A DNA stretch of 64,000 nucleotides from Prevotella jejuni (GTDB lineage: Bacteria; Bacteroidota; Bacteroidia; Bacteroidales; Bacteroidaceae). Position 1 is the stretch's first letter. Every line of letters starts with the position of its first letter. Below are positions 31,505 through 40,134 of this stretch, one piece after another. Below the pieces are notes generated by a model. The model saw only the letters and a list, made by a program, of their open reading frames with translations. It had not been told where the DNA came from and ran no database searches. Location of the stretch: the NCBI RefSeq assembly GCF_900187995.1, contig NZ_FZNZ01000001.1, positions 1-64,000 on the forward strand, in the 5' to 3' direction. Position numbers and translations under genes: made by a program.

Positions 31505-31891
31505 TTATTTACCCGTCATGACACCTTCTATATAGAGTCGTGTCATCTCCACTTTTCCGTTAGTACGAACGGTAATACTCTTCTTGAAGTGTCCAGGAAA
31601 CTTACCTGTTCCGTTGTAAGTCACGTCAATCGTACCCTTCTGACCAGGAGCAATCGGACGCTTGTCATAGTTAGGTATGGTACAACCACAGCTTGCAACG
31701 ATCTGATTAATTACCAATGGCGCCTTACCAACATTAGTGAATGTAAACGTTGTCTTGTGCACTGGGTTGTCATCAGAGAATGTTCCGAAGTCGTAAGTCA
31801 ACTTATCAAATTTAATTTCTGCCTGATTCTGTGCTGCTGCAAATGTCAGTCCGAAGACTAACATAAGTGTCATTAATAAGAACTTCTTCAT
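31505..31891 (-). CDS. Secreted DUF1573 protein
   Basis: A 128-residue protein with a signal peptide (1-20, ending FAAAQ). The rest is one immunoglobulin-like DUF1573 domain with its hallmark YDFGTF, FTFTNVGKAPLVI, ASCGCT and PGQKGTIDVTY. Proteins of this family are periplasmic or outer-membrane associated and their role is unknown. A TACTTTTG box on the minus strand (31936-31929) lies 37 bp upstream of the ATG and is a likely promoter. Confidence 0.92.
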   Translation of the reverse strand: MKKFLLMTLMLVFGLTFAAAQNQAEIKFDKLTYDFGTFSDDNPVHKTTFTFTNVGKAPLVINQIVASCGCTIPNYDKRPIAPGQKGTIDVTYNGTGKFPGHFKKSITVRTNGKVEMTRLYIEGVMTGK

Positions 31892-32086
31892 GTCGTTTTA
31901 ATTTAATTGATATTTATTAAGTTCGATGCAAAAGTAATCAGAAAGTTTATAGATACACTATAAATTTACAATAATTAAGGAGATATTGTTATTTTAATGA
32001 CTTTCTATATGTTATCTTAACAATAAAACCAACAGTAGTCCTTTATATTTTTAATAAGGTGATACCCTTTTTTAATATAAAGTTCG

Positions 32087-32094
32087 TATCTTTG
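32087..32094 (+). promoter_or_regulatory. -7 box of aspS with hairpin leader
   Basis: TATCTTTG fits TAnnTTTG. The predicted leader (about 32100-32185) holds AACAGTTGGGG and CCCCTTTTGTT, which can pair through GGGG/CCCC at about 32122-32138. Confidence 0.5.
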
Positions 32095-32185
32095 CAGTAG
32101 ATTAATTAAACCGAACAGTTGGGGTAAAGATTTCCCCTTTTGTTAATTGAAACGGCGAAATATAATAAAACATATAATATAAGGT

Positions 32186-33943
32186 ATGTATAGAACAAAT
32201 ACTTGTGGAGAGCTGCGCCTGTCGGATGCAGGCAAGGAGGTTACCCTCGCTGGATGGGTACAGCGCGCACGTAAAATGGGAGGTATGACTTTTGTCGACC
32301 TTCGCGACCGCTATGGTATTACCCAGTTAGTCTTCAATGAGGCCGATAATGCAGACCTTTGTGGCGAAGCTAATAAGTTGGGACGTGAGTATTGCATCCA
32401 AGTTAAGGGTGTTGTCAACGAACGTCAGAGTAAGAACAACAAGATTCCAACAGGTGACATTGAGATTATTGCTAAGGAACTGAAGGTGCTTAGCAGTTCT
32501 CAGACTCCTCCTTTCACAATAGAAGAAAACACAGACGGTGGTGATGACCTTCGTATGAAGTATCGCTACTTAGACCTTCGTCGTGAGGCAGTGCGCAAGA
32601 ACTTGGAGCTGCGTCATCGTATGACGATACTTATTCGTAACTTCCTTGATGCCGAAAAGTTCATGGAAGTGGAGACTCCTATCCTCATTGGGTCTACCCC
32701 AGAGGGTGCACGTGACTTCGTGGTACCATCACGTATGAACCCTGGTCAGTTCTATGCACTACCACAGAGTCCACAGACTTTGAAGCAGTTGTTGATGGTA
32801 GCGGGTTTTGATCGTTATTTTCAAATAGCGAAATGCTTCCGTGATGAGGACTTGCGTGCCGACCGTCAGCCAGAGTTTACACAGATAGACTGTGAGATGT
32901 CATTTGTTGATCAGGAGGATGTTATCAACTTGTTCGAGGAAATGGCACGCCATCTTTTCCGTGAGATTCGCGGTGTTGAACTTCCAAAACTTGAGCAGAT
33001 GAAATGGCATGATGCCATGAAACGCTTTGGTTCTGATAAGCCTGATTTGCGCTTCGGTATGGAGTTTGTTGAGTTAATGGACGACCTAAAGGGTACTGGT
33101 TCATTCTCAGTATTTAATGAGGCTGCCTACATCGGAGGTATTGTTGTTCCTGGTTGTGCTGATTATAGTCGTAAGCAGCTAAATGAATTGACCGATTTTG
33201 TTAAACGTCCACAGGTAGGTGCTCAAGGCCTTGTCTTCATCAAGTATAATGCAGACGGTACTGTTAAGAGTTCTATTGATAAGTTCTATACAGAGGAGCA
33301 GTTGCTGAAAGTTAAGGAAACAACTGGTGCTAAGGATGGTGACCTCGTGTTGATTCTTTCTGGTAACAACGCAAACAAGACACGTGTACAACTATGTTCT
33401 TTGCGTCTTGAAATGGGCGATCGCTTAGGACTTCGTGATAAGAATGTCTTTAAGTGTCTGTGGATTGTTGACTTCCCATTGTTTGAGTGGAGTGATGAAG
33501 AGCAGCGATTGATGGCAACACACCATCCATTCACGATGCCACACCCAGAGGATATCCCCCTGTTAGACGAACATCCAGAACAAGTACGTGCGAAGGCTTA
33601 CGACTTTGTATGTAATGGTATAGAAGTTGGTGGAGGTTCACTTCGTATTCACGATACGCAGTTGCAAGAGAAAATGTTTGAGGTTCTCGGCTTCACACCA
33701 GAGAGTGCTAAGGCACAGTTTGGCTTCTTGATGAATGCCTTCAAGTATGGAGCGCCACCTCATGCAGGTCTTGCTTTCGGTCTTGACCGCTTTGTAAGTA
33801 TCATGGCAGGTCTTGACTCAATCCGTGACTGTATTGCGTTCCCTAAGAACAATAGTGGACGTGATGTCATGTTGGATGCTCCTTCGTTTATTGACCAGAA
33901 ACAGTTAGACGAGTTAGAGATTAAGTTAGACTTAAAGGACTAA
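32186..33943 (+). CDS. aspS: Aspartyl-tRNA synthetase
   Basis: A 585-residue class II synthetase of the bacterial type. It starts with an OB-fold anticodon domain (about 1-105, with [20 protein letters not shown] key part [11 protein letters not shown]), followed by the catalytic core with motif 2 ([18 protein letters not shown]), a GAD insertion domain (about 290-410), and motif 3 ([10 protein letters not shown]) near the end. It charges tRNA-Asp. Its length fits the bacterial form. It is preceded by a leader of about 85 nt with a GGGG/CCCC hairpin, and it stands alone as a gene. Confidence 0.96.
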   Translation: MYRTNTCGELRLSDAGKEVTLAGWVQRARKMGGMTFVDLRDRYGITQLVFNEADNADLCGEANKLGREYCIQVKGVVNERQSKNNKIPTGDIEIIAKELKVLSSSQTPPFTIEENTDGGDDLRMKYRYLDLRREAVRKNLELRHRMTILIRNFLDAEKFMEVETPILIGSTPEGARDFVVPSRMNPGQFYALPQSPQTLKQLLMVAGFDRYFQIAKCFRDEDLRADRQPEFTQIDCEMSFVDQEDVINLFEEMARHLFREIRGVELPKLEQMKWHDAMKRFGSDKPDLRFGMEFVELMDDLKGTGSFSVFNEAAYIGGIVVPGCADYSRKQLNELTDFVKRPQVGAQGLVFIKYNADGTVKSSIDKFYTEEQLLKVKETTGAKDGDLVLILSGNNANKTRVQLCSLRLEMGDRLGLRDKNVFKCLWIVDFPLFEWSDEEQRLMATHHPFTMPHPEDIPLLDEHPEQVRAKAYDFVCNGIEVGGGSLRIHDTQLQEKMFEVLGFTPESAKAQFGFLMNAFKYGAPPHAGLAFGLDRFVSIMAGLDSIRDCIAFPKNNSGRDVMLDAPSFIDQKQLDELEIKLDLKD

Positions 33944-34027
33944 TCCTCCTATTTGGTTGATATACATCAAAAAAAACAAGAGGAGAGTCCTAAAGCATTC
34001 AAAATCTTTTACTTTTCGTCGTAAGTA

Positions 34028-34059
34028 TTTGATACTTTGAATTATTTGATGTACTTTTG
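34028..34059 (+). promoter_or_regulatory. Promoter of the winged-helix protein gene
   Basis: TTTG (34028-34031), a 20-bp gap, then TACTTTTG (34052-34059). The leader to the ATG at 34189 is about 125 nt, long for this window. Confidence 0.6.
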
Positions 34060-34188
34060 CAAATGATTAGTAACGTTCAATAGTAGATGATTAATATCTC
34101 TTTTAATGTTTATAAAAGTAATAGTTGCAGATAAAAACAAATTAGATAATATTCGATTGCTTGAACAATACTTTAATTGTGTATAACT

Positions 34189-34470
34189 ATGACAGAAAAG
34201 AAAGAAGTTAAGTCTGCTCCTAAAGCAGTAAAGAAAGCTCCTGCTAAGAAGGCCCCTGCAAAGAAAGCAGTTGTAGCTATTAACGCAGAGAATGTTGGTT
34301 TTAAGGCCGGTGATGTTTACAATGCTCTTGCTGCCGAGGCTAAGGCTTTGACTGTTGCAGAGATTGCTAAGGCTGCAAAGATTAGTTCTGAAGAGGTTTA
34401 TCTTGGTATTGGATGGCTCTTCAAGGAGGGTAAAGTGAAAGGTGAAAACGACAAGGTTACTCTTGCTTAA
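34189..34470 (+). CDS. Winged-helix protein (DUF2582-like) with Lys/Ala-rich N-terminal tail
   Basis: The protein has 93 residues from the ATG at 34189. The first 30 are a basic tail of APKAVKKAPAKKAPAKKA type, like histone H1 or nucleoid-protein tails. The rest is a small winged-helix domain (about 35-93, with AGDVYNALA, LTVAEIAKAAKISSEEVYL and LFKEGKVKGEND), similar to DUF2582. The tail would bind DNA non-specifically, so a nucleoid or gene-control role is likely but unproven. A hairpin and T-run follow (34495-34533). Confidence 0.82.
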   Translation: MTEKKEVKSAPKAVKKAPAKKAPAKKAVVAINAENVGFKAGDVYNALAAEAKALTVAEIAKAAKISSEEVYLGIGWLFKEGKVKGENDKVTLA

Positions 34471-34494
34471 TTAGAGTAATTATCATAACAAAGG

Positions 34495-34533
34495 AGGGAG
34501 TCTGTATGATAAGTGTATAGGCTCCCTTTTTTT
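34495..34533 (+). terminator. Hairpin with T-run touching the next start codon
   Basis: AGGGAG (34495-34500) pairs with CTCCCT (34522-34527), then seven T (34527-34533). The ATG of the next gene is the next base. Confidence 0.6.
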
Positions 34534-34863
34534 ATGCAGTACGATAAGGAAATATTACGGGTTCTTGCTGAAGCAGGCGACGAGGGACTTTCTGTACAGA
34601 ATATCTCCCGTCATGTCTTTAATGCTTGTAACTCGTTTTTTAATCCTATCGATCAAGAAGAGGTTCGTAGGTATGTTCAATCGTATCTTTTGAAGAATAG
34701 CAAGACTGCGAACGCTCTTTTAGCTAAGAATAAGAAAGGAGTTTATAAACTTAATGCTAATAATCAACTATCTGAGCAGCTACTTTTCCAATTCCATGAT
34801 GAACCAGAGGTTTATAAAGAGAAACCCATTGTAGACCAGAGTCTGAGCCTCTTTGATGACTAA
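34534..34863 (+). CDS. Hypothetical 109-residue protein
   Basis: The protein has 109 residues from the ATG at 34534, which directly follows the T-run of a hairpin. The N-terminal part (LRVLAEAGDEGLSVQNISRHVFN) could form a winged helix; I see no other motif. The tail is acidic (LFDD end). Codon use and composition look like a real gene. No family is recognised. A start at 34513 is possible but sits inside the hairpin. Confidence 0.7.
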   Translation: MQYDKEILRVLAEAGDEGLSVQNISRHVFNACNSFFNPIDQEEVRRYVQSYLLKNSKTANALLAKNKKGVYKLNANNQLSEQLLFQFHDEPEVYKEKPIVDQSLSLFDD

Positions 34864-34990
34864 TAAATGTCCTTGTAGCTTTGAGAAATCCGTATAAACA
34901 GTACTAAAAAATAAAAAGCTACATTAATTATTGCCGTTGTTCTTTTTTATTTGTATATTTGCAAGCATATTAATTCATTGCTTATAAGTT

Positions 34991-36058
34991 ATGGCGCAAA
35001 CTGATAATCATCTCGTAATCATGGCCGGTGGAGTAGGAGGTAGGTTCTGGCCGATGAGCACTGCAGACTGTCCTAAACAGTTTATTGATGTCTTAGGAGT
35101 AGGAAGAACGCTTATTCAGCTGACGTATGACCGCTTTTCTGGTGTTGTCTCAGCGGACAATGTGTGGGTTGTTACTAATCAGAAGTATGTGTCTTTGGTT
35201 CATGAACAATTGCCAGAGATACCTTTGAACCATATTCTGAGCGAACCTTGTCGTCGCAATACCGCTCCTTGTATTGCATACGTGAGCTGGCGCATCAAGA
35301 AAGAGAACCCAAAGGCAAATATCGTGGTGTCGCCAAGTGATCATATCGTAACGAATGAGAATGAATTTAAACGGGTAGTTTCTAACTGCTTGAAGTTCAC
35401 TGCTGAGACGGATGCTGTCGTTACCTTGGGTATGAAACCTACTCGTCCTGAGACGGGGTATGGCTATATACAAGCCGACTTGTCCACTGCCTCTGCCCGT
35501 AACCGTGAGATTTACCGTGTTGATCAGTTTCGTGAAAAGCCTGACTTAGAGACTGCTGAGCAGTATATTAAGCAAAGTAACTTCTTTTGGAATGCTGGTA
35601 TCTTTATCTGGAGTGCTTTGACTATTGTTAATGCCTTCCGTATTTATCAGCCAAGTATAGCAAGAATATTCGAGCGGGTTATGGACATCTTGGATACACC
35701 TGACGAACAGCGTGTTATCGATGAGGTCTATCCTGAATGTGAGAATATCTCTGTTGACTATGCTATCATGGAGAAGGCTGAAGAGATATTCGTGTGCCCT
35801 GCTGACTTTGGATGGAGTGATTTAGGTACTTGGGGTTCGCTACTTGCACAGACAAAGCATGATATCTATGGTAATGCTGTTATAGGAACTGATGTCCATC
35901 TCTTTGATAGTAAGAATTGTATAGTACATACAACGGAAGAGAGAAAAGTTGTTATTCAGGGCCTTGATGGCTATATCGTTGCAGAACAAGAGGGTAAACT
36001 TCTTATTTGTCGTTTGTCTGAAGAGCAGCGTCTGAAGCAGTTCACAGGAGAGGGATAG
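34991..36058 (+). CDS. manC: Mannose-1-phosphate guanylyltransferase
   Basis: A 355-residue nucleotidyltransferase. The N-terminal signature MAGGVGGRFWPMS (near 11-23) and CPKQFIDVLG are those of GDP-mannose pyrophosphorylase. VVSPSDHIV near 115 and FREKPDLETAEQY near 177 follow in the expected order, then FWNAGIFIW. It makes GDP-mannose from GTP and mannose-1-phosphate for surface glycans. Length fits the single-domain form, without the isomerase domain of long ManC. A TATATTTG box (34954-34961) is the probable promoter. Confidence 0.93.
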   Translation: MAQTDNHLVIMAGGVGGRFWPMSTADCPKQFIDVLGVGRTLIQLTYDRFSGVVSADNVWVVTNQKYVSLVHEQLPEIPLNHILSEPCRRNTAPCIAYVSWRIKKENPKANIVVSPSDHIVTNENEFKRVVSNCLKFTAETDAVVTLGMKPTRPETGYGYIQADLSTASARNREIYRVDQFREKPDLETAEQYIKQSNFFWNAGIFIWSALTIVNAFRIYQPSIARIFERVMDILDTPDEQRVIDEVYPECENISVDYAIMEKAEEIFVCPADFGWSDLGTWGSLLAQTKHDIYGNAVIGTDVHLFDSKNCIVHTTEERKVVIQGLDGYIVAEQEGKLLICRLSEEQRLKQFTGEG

Positions 36059-36157
36059 GCTCATTTGTGTTCCTTTCTATTGTTCAGGGAAAGGGAGATA
36101 AGGTCAGAGTTCGAGCATATCTTTTACAGATTTGATTTCTATTGAGCATGAATAGTT

Positions 36158-36203
36158 TGCGTAGGTACAGGTTTTATAAACTGGTCCTACGCATATCTTT
36201 TTT
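36158..36203 (+). terminator. Terminator of the mannose-1-P guanylyltransferase gene
   Basis: TGCGTAGG (36158-36165) pairs with CCTACGCA (36186-36193), extended by CAG/CTG inside two mismatches, followed by TATCTTTTTT. It lies 100 bp past the stop. Confidence 0.75.
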
Positions 36204-36434
36204 ATTATAGTAGGTTAATTCTGAACGTTATCATTATGGACTTTATTCATTAAAGGGCTGTTGTAAGATCGAGTCTATTATTCTGTTGATTTTATTCTGT
36301 CGTTATATAATGTGATGATAAGCCTATGTATTCCTTATAAGGAGGTTCTTCACATAGAAAGGTGAGGGACGGATAGAGCCTATTAGTCCTTATCATATAT
36401 AATAGACCTTTAATGATTGGATTATAGAAGAGTG

Positions 36435-36464
36435 TTTGTCAGGTCACTTAAAAATATATATTTG
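36435..36464 (+). promoter_or_regulatory. Promoter of the phytase-like secreted protein gene
   Basis: TTTG (36435-36438), an 18-bp gap, then TATATTTG (36457-36464). The ATG is only six bases further on at 36470, which suggests a leaderless message. Confidence 0.55.
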
Positions 36465-36469
36465 TGAGT

Positions 36470-37495
36470 ATGATACTAAAGTTTAGGTACATTATAAGCT
36501 TTGTTTTATGTTTTCCCTTTACTGTCTTTGCACAGGTTCCACGGCTTGTAAGAGTCAATCCACAGCATTATTTTCAGCGAACAGTACCTAAAGGAAACTA
36601 TAGCGGACTGACATGGTTGGGTGGAGACCACTATGCTGTTGTTTCTGATAAGGCTTCAGAAAGTGGCTTTTTCGTCTTTCGAATACAGGTAGATACTGTT
36701 AGTGGGGATATTAAAGATATTGTTAATGAGGGCTTCCGCTCGTCGGGTGAGATGAATAAAGATGAGGAGGGGATTGCTTTCTTCCCAAAGGATAGTACGT
36801 TATGGATATCTCGTGAAGCAGATAATACGGTTTTGGAGTATGGACTGAATGGTAAGCAGACAGGTAGGGGGTTGTCTATACCTTCTGTTTTCAGTACTGC
36901 TACGCCTGCATATAGCTTTGAAGCATTAACTTATAACGCTCATACCCATCGCTTTTGGACAACTTCTGAGAGTACGTTGAGGCCTGATGGTAAGCAAGCT
37001 AATGCAACGAATCAAGTGAAGAATAGGCTTCGCTTTCAAAGCTTTGATGATACTTTCGTTGCTAAAGAACAGTATGCTTATTTGATGGATGCGCCTGATA
37101 ATCATCCTTCTGCAGCTAATTATGCAATGGGAGTACCTGCTATGGCGGCATTAGATAATGGATGTTTGCTTGTTTTAGAGCGTGAGTTCTTAGTTACACC
37201 AAGTAAGTTTGGCTCGTATGTGGTCAATAAGATATATTGTGTAAACCCTATTCAATCAATGACTATCAGCCAAGACAAAGTGCTTGATGCCGATAGTCCT
37301 TATATGAAGAAAATGTTGATTGCAACGTGGAAGACCTCTTTAAGTCTGTTTCATCAGAACCTTGCGAATTATGAAGGGATGTGTCTTGGCCCCCGCCTAA
37401 TGGACGGAAGCCAAGTTATTGTGCTTTGTGCGGATAGTCAAGACCAGTATGGTGGAGTCCTGAGAGACTGGTTTCGTACGGTTGTTATTCGTTGA
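36470..37495 (+). CDS. Secreted esterase-like (phytase-like) domain protein
   Basis: The protein has 341 residues from the ATG at 36470, with a signal peptide (about 1-22, ending TVFAQ). The rest fits the esterase-like activity of phytase family (PF13449): SGLTWLGGDHYAVVSDK near the start, KDEEGIAFF, YSFEALTYN, and a late NYEGMCLGPRL. This family folds as a beta-propeller. Its true substrate is unknown. The -7 box ends six bases before the start codon. Confidence 0.85.
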   Translation: MILKFRYIISFVLCFPFTVFAQVPRLVRVNPQHYFQRTVPKGNYSGLTWLGGDHYAVVSDKASESGFFVFRIQVDTVSGDIKDIVNEGFRSSGEMNKDEEGIAFFPKDSTLWISREADNTVLEYGLNGKQTGRGLSIPSVFSTATPAYSFEALTYNAHTHRFWTTSESTLRPDGKQANATNQVKNRLRFQSFDDTFVAKEQYAYLMDAPDNHPSAANYAMGVPAMAALDNGCLLVLEREFLVTPSKFGSYVVNKIYCVNPIQSMTISQDKVLDADSPYMKKMLIATWKTSLSLFHQNLANYEGMCLGPRLMDGSQVIVLCADSQDQYGGVLRDWFRTVVIR

Positions 37496-37518
37496 CAGCT
37501 ATGTGTCTAATACCGTTC

Positions 37519-38205
37519 TTACTTCATCTTCTTATGTAGCTTGCGTAAAGCCTTGTCTCTTATCTGTCGTACACGTTCACGTTTTAGGCCCATCTCTTCG
37601 GCAATCTCTGCCATTGTGTAGTGCGACCCAGTTAGTCCATAGATATAAGTAATGATGCGTTTCTCACGTTCGTCGAGTACATCCAACCCTTTTTGTATCT
37701 CATTACTGAGGATATCTTGATTAAGCTGGTCGTCTGTTTGCTTGGCATTCTCGTTCTCAAGGATGTGTTGAAGAGTAAAGTTATTGTTACTTCCTACGGG
37801 GACTGGCTGGTCAATAGACAGTGCTCGTGAGCGTATCTTCTCGTATTTATTCTTCTCGTTCTTAGGGAGCTTGTATAGTGTAGACTGTTCCTTGATAGCT
37901 TCCTCCATTGCCTTACGGATGTAAGGAGCCGCAAAGACAACAAAACGCACACCCTTCTTACCATCAAACCGTTGGGCTGCATACATCATACCAATATTTC
38001 CCTCGCTGATAAGGTCGTCTTCTCCTAATCCACGGTTACGGTATTGATGTGCCAAAGAAACAACAAACTTCAAATTAGCCTTTGTCAGTTTCTCTAAGGC
38101 CATAGCGTCCCCAATCTTTATCTTCTCGGCCAACTCTTGTTCTTCTTTATCTGAAAGGAGTTGCTCATGGGCTATCTCTTCGATGTATTTCTCGTTTGAT
38201 GTCAT
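37519..38205 (-). CDS. RNA polymerase sigma-70 factor, group 2-like
   Basis: A 228-residue sigma factor with region 1.2 (LLSDKEEQELAEKIKIGD), region 2 (LKFVVSLAHQYRNRGLGEDD key part VVSLAHQY), a short region 3 and region 4 (YTMAEIAEEMGLKRERVRQI, HTH key part AEEMGLKRERVRQI). It lacks region 1.1 and starts differently from the usual primary sigma of this phylum, so it is likely a second, alternative sigma factor. It is the last of four genes on the minus strand after glnS, a TPR protein and a DedA protein, with gaps of 17-42 bp. Confidence 0.85.
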   Translation of the reverse strand: MTSNEKYIEEIAHEQLLSDKEEQELAEKIKIGDAMALEKLTKANLKFVVSLAHQYRNRGLGEDDLISEGNIGMMYAAQRFDGKKGVRFVVFAAPYIRKAMEEAIKEQSTLYKLPKNEKNKYEKIRSRALSIDQPVPVGSNNNFTLQHILENENAKQTDDQLNQDILSNEIQKGLDVLDEREKRIITYIYGLTGSHYTMAEIAEEMGLKRERVRQIRDKALRKLHKKMK

Positions 38206-38247
38206 AAAAAAAGAGTTTTTATTTGATGCTATAAAACCACATTCTAC

Positions 38248-38892
38248 TTATTTAACCTGCTCGTTATCAGCCTTCTTCTTCTTGATATACCATTTGAGAA
38301 GGAAGTAAAGACAAACAATGATAACTAAGATTATCAGGCCAAACTTTATGTATTCTCCGTACTCTAAGATTTTCTCATTGAGCTGCTCCTCGGGTACAAA
38401 GGCATGCATATAGTGTCCTAAAAGAGCAAGGATACTGTGCCATGCACCCGCACCAATGGTAGTGTAGAGCAAGAACTTCCAATAGTTCATCCTTGATAGG
38501 CCTGCTGGGATAGAGATGAGATGGCGAATACCTGGCAAGAGGCGGCCTGTGATAGTGGCAACCATACCATGTTTCTCAAAGTATCTCTCGCTTTTTTCAA
38601 CCTTCTCTTGGTTCAACAAGCATAAATGTCCCCATTTACTATTTGCAAACTTATAGATAATTGGACGTCCAAGATACCATCCGGCAAGATAGTTTATAGT
38701 AGCTCCTACATCTGCTCCTAAGGTGGAGAAAAGAATTACCAACCACATATCAAGATTCCCTCCAGCGGCATGATAGGCCGCAGGAGCTACAACTAATTCA
38801 GAAGGAACAGGGATGACTGTACTTTCAAGAAGCATCAAGACGAAGATGGTGCCATAGTTGAGATGACCAAGCATGGATGTGATAAAACTCAT
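38248..38892 (-). CDS. DedA-family membrane protein
   Basis: A 214-residue integral membrane protein of the SNARE-associated/DedA family. It has the motif E-S-T-V-I-P-V-P-S-E near residue 23 and GRLLPGIRHLISIPAG near 117-132, plus several membrane helices. DedA proteins act in lipid-carrier recycling (flipping undecaprenyl phosphate or phospholipid). The charged C-terminus (KKKKADNEQ) is cytoplasmic. It is in the glnS operon, 42 bp upstream of the sigma gene. Confidence 0.92.
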   Translation of the reverse strand: MSFITSMLGHLNYGTIFVLMLLESTVIPVPSELVVAPAAYHAAGGNLDMWLVILFSTLGADVGATINYLAGWYLGRPIIYKFANSKWGHLCLLNQEKVEKSERYFEKHGMVATITGRLLPGIRHLISIPAGLSRMNYWKFLLYTTIGAGAWHSILALLGHYMHAFVPEEQLNEKILEYGEYIKFGLIILVIIVCLYFLLKWYIKKKKADNEQVK

Positions 38893-38923
38893 AATAGTAT
38901 GTTATTTCTTTTATTCTAATGGG

Positions 38924-40117
38924 TTATAAAATATTAAACGAGGGATAGTCTTTCGGATTTGTCCCTTCTGGATAGAGGTCTGAAAGTACGTCAATACATT
39001 CTTCTGGGTTCTTCTCTACAGCTTGACGCAGGTACTTCTTGAACTCTCTCTTCTTCTTTAATTCATAGCAACAGCGTGCAAGAAAGCCATAGCCAATGTC
39101 CCAATCATCCCCTAAACTTGGTAAAAGGGTGCTAAAGAGATGGTATGCATATTCTATATAACCATTGTCAAAGCTTGAACACCCCATTTGGATGATTGCC
39201 ATATTCTTGTCTGGTGCCTCCTCTAAAGCCATCTGAAAATGTTGTTGAGCATTGTGTATATCCCTTTGTGAGAGGTAGATATGACCAATAGAGATGTCTA
39301 CTAACGATTTATCCTGTTCATGACTTAGTTTCTTATAACGCTCGAAGTACTTCAGAGCTTCCTCATAGTTACCAAGCGCAAAGAGCCCATTTGCTTTATT
39401 CAAGATGGCCTCCTCATCTTCAGGATTTATGGCTATTGAGTACTCACTTGAGGTAATAGCCTCATTGATGTCGTTCCTTAAAAGTTGACTCTGTGCCAGT
39501 TGGTTCCAGTAAGGACCTGAGTAAGGATTGCTATCAAGTAATTCGTTCAAAATCAACTCACTCTCTTTATACTCTCCACGGCTCTTGAGGATGTGTGCAC
39601 GAATCTCTTTGTAATCGTTCTCTTCAGTCTTATTTGAACGATTCAACCACGTCTCTGCATACTCCATCTCCTCATAGTCAGAGAAGAGGGCAGCGACATC
39701 AAGGGCCATACCAGCTCTCTCCTCAGGGTCTATAATATCGTCATAAACATTCTTAAGGAAGCTATCAGCAGCAGCAACCTTATTGTCAACGATCATTATC
39801 TCAGCCTTAAGGTATTCGTAGTCAGGGTCGTTCTTGTCAATAATCGTCTCTGCAATCTTGTTTGCGAGTTGTGGGTCTTTGTCGCACAGTAGTGCCATAC
39901 GTGCTTTAAAGGTACGTGGGATAACGGCAAGAGGGTCTATTTTAATGGCCATGTCTATAGCCTCCATAGCCTCTTGATCATCACCCATATAATGAAAGAA
40001 CTCCGCAATATCAGTTAGTTCCTCGGGGTCGAGGAACTCACTGCTAATATTTTCCTGCAGGTCTTCATACCTACGAAGCAACTGCTTGAACTTATCACTT
40101 TGATAGTATATATCCAA
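38924..40117 (-). CDS. Tetratricopeptide repeat protein
   Basis: A 397-residue helical protein without signal peptide. Several TPR units are visible, such as DDQEAMEAIDMAIKIDPLAV, GPYWNQLAQSQLLRNDINEA and EAILNKANGLFALGNYEEAL, each with the usual A/G and Y spacing. It is acidic at the start and probably cytoplasmic. TPR domains mediate protein contacts; the partner is unknown. It lies 17 bp downstream of glnS. Confidence 0.85.
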   Translation of the reverse strand: MDIYYQSDKFKQLLRRYEDLQENISSEFLDPEELTDIAEFFHYMGDDQEAMEAIDMAIKIDPLAVIPRTFKARMALLCDKDPQLANKIAETIIDKNDPDYEYLKAEIMIVDNKVAAADSFLKNVYDDIIDPEERAGMALDVAALFSDYEEMEYAETWLNRSNKTEENDYKEIRAHILKSRGEYKESELILNELLDSNPYSGPYWNQLAQSQLLRNDINEAITSSEYSIAINPEDEEAILNKANGLFALGNYEEALKYFERYKKLSHEQDKSLVDISIGHIYLSQRDIHNAQQHFQMALEEAPDKNMAIIQMGCSSFDNGYIEYAYHLFSTLLPSLGDDWDIGYGFLARCCYELKKKREFKKYLRQAVEKNPEECIDVLSDLYPEGTNPKDYPSFNIL

Positions 40118-40134
40118 CTCTTAATTTCTTTTAG

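Larger units (their letters stand above)
36059..36469. other. Intergenic region after the mannose-1-P guanylyltransferase gene
   Basis: Holds the terminator at 36158-36203 and the next gene's promoter (36435-36464). No gene is seen between. Confidence 0.6.

Noticed and set aside
32100..32185. T-box or other known leader riboswitch in the aspS leader
   Set aside because: No T-box motif is present. Only a simple GGGG/CCCC hairpin can be seen.
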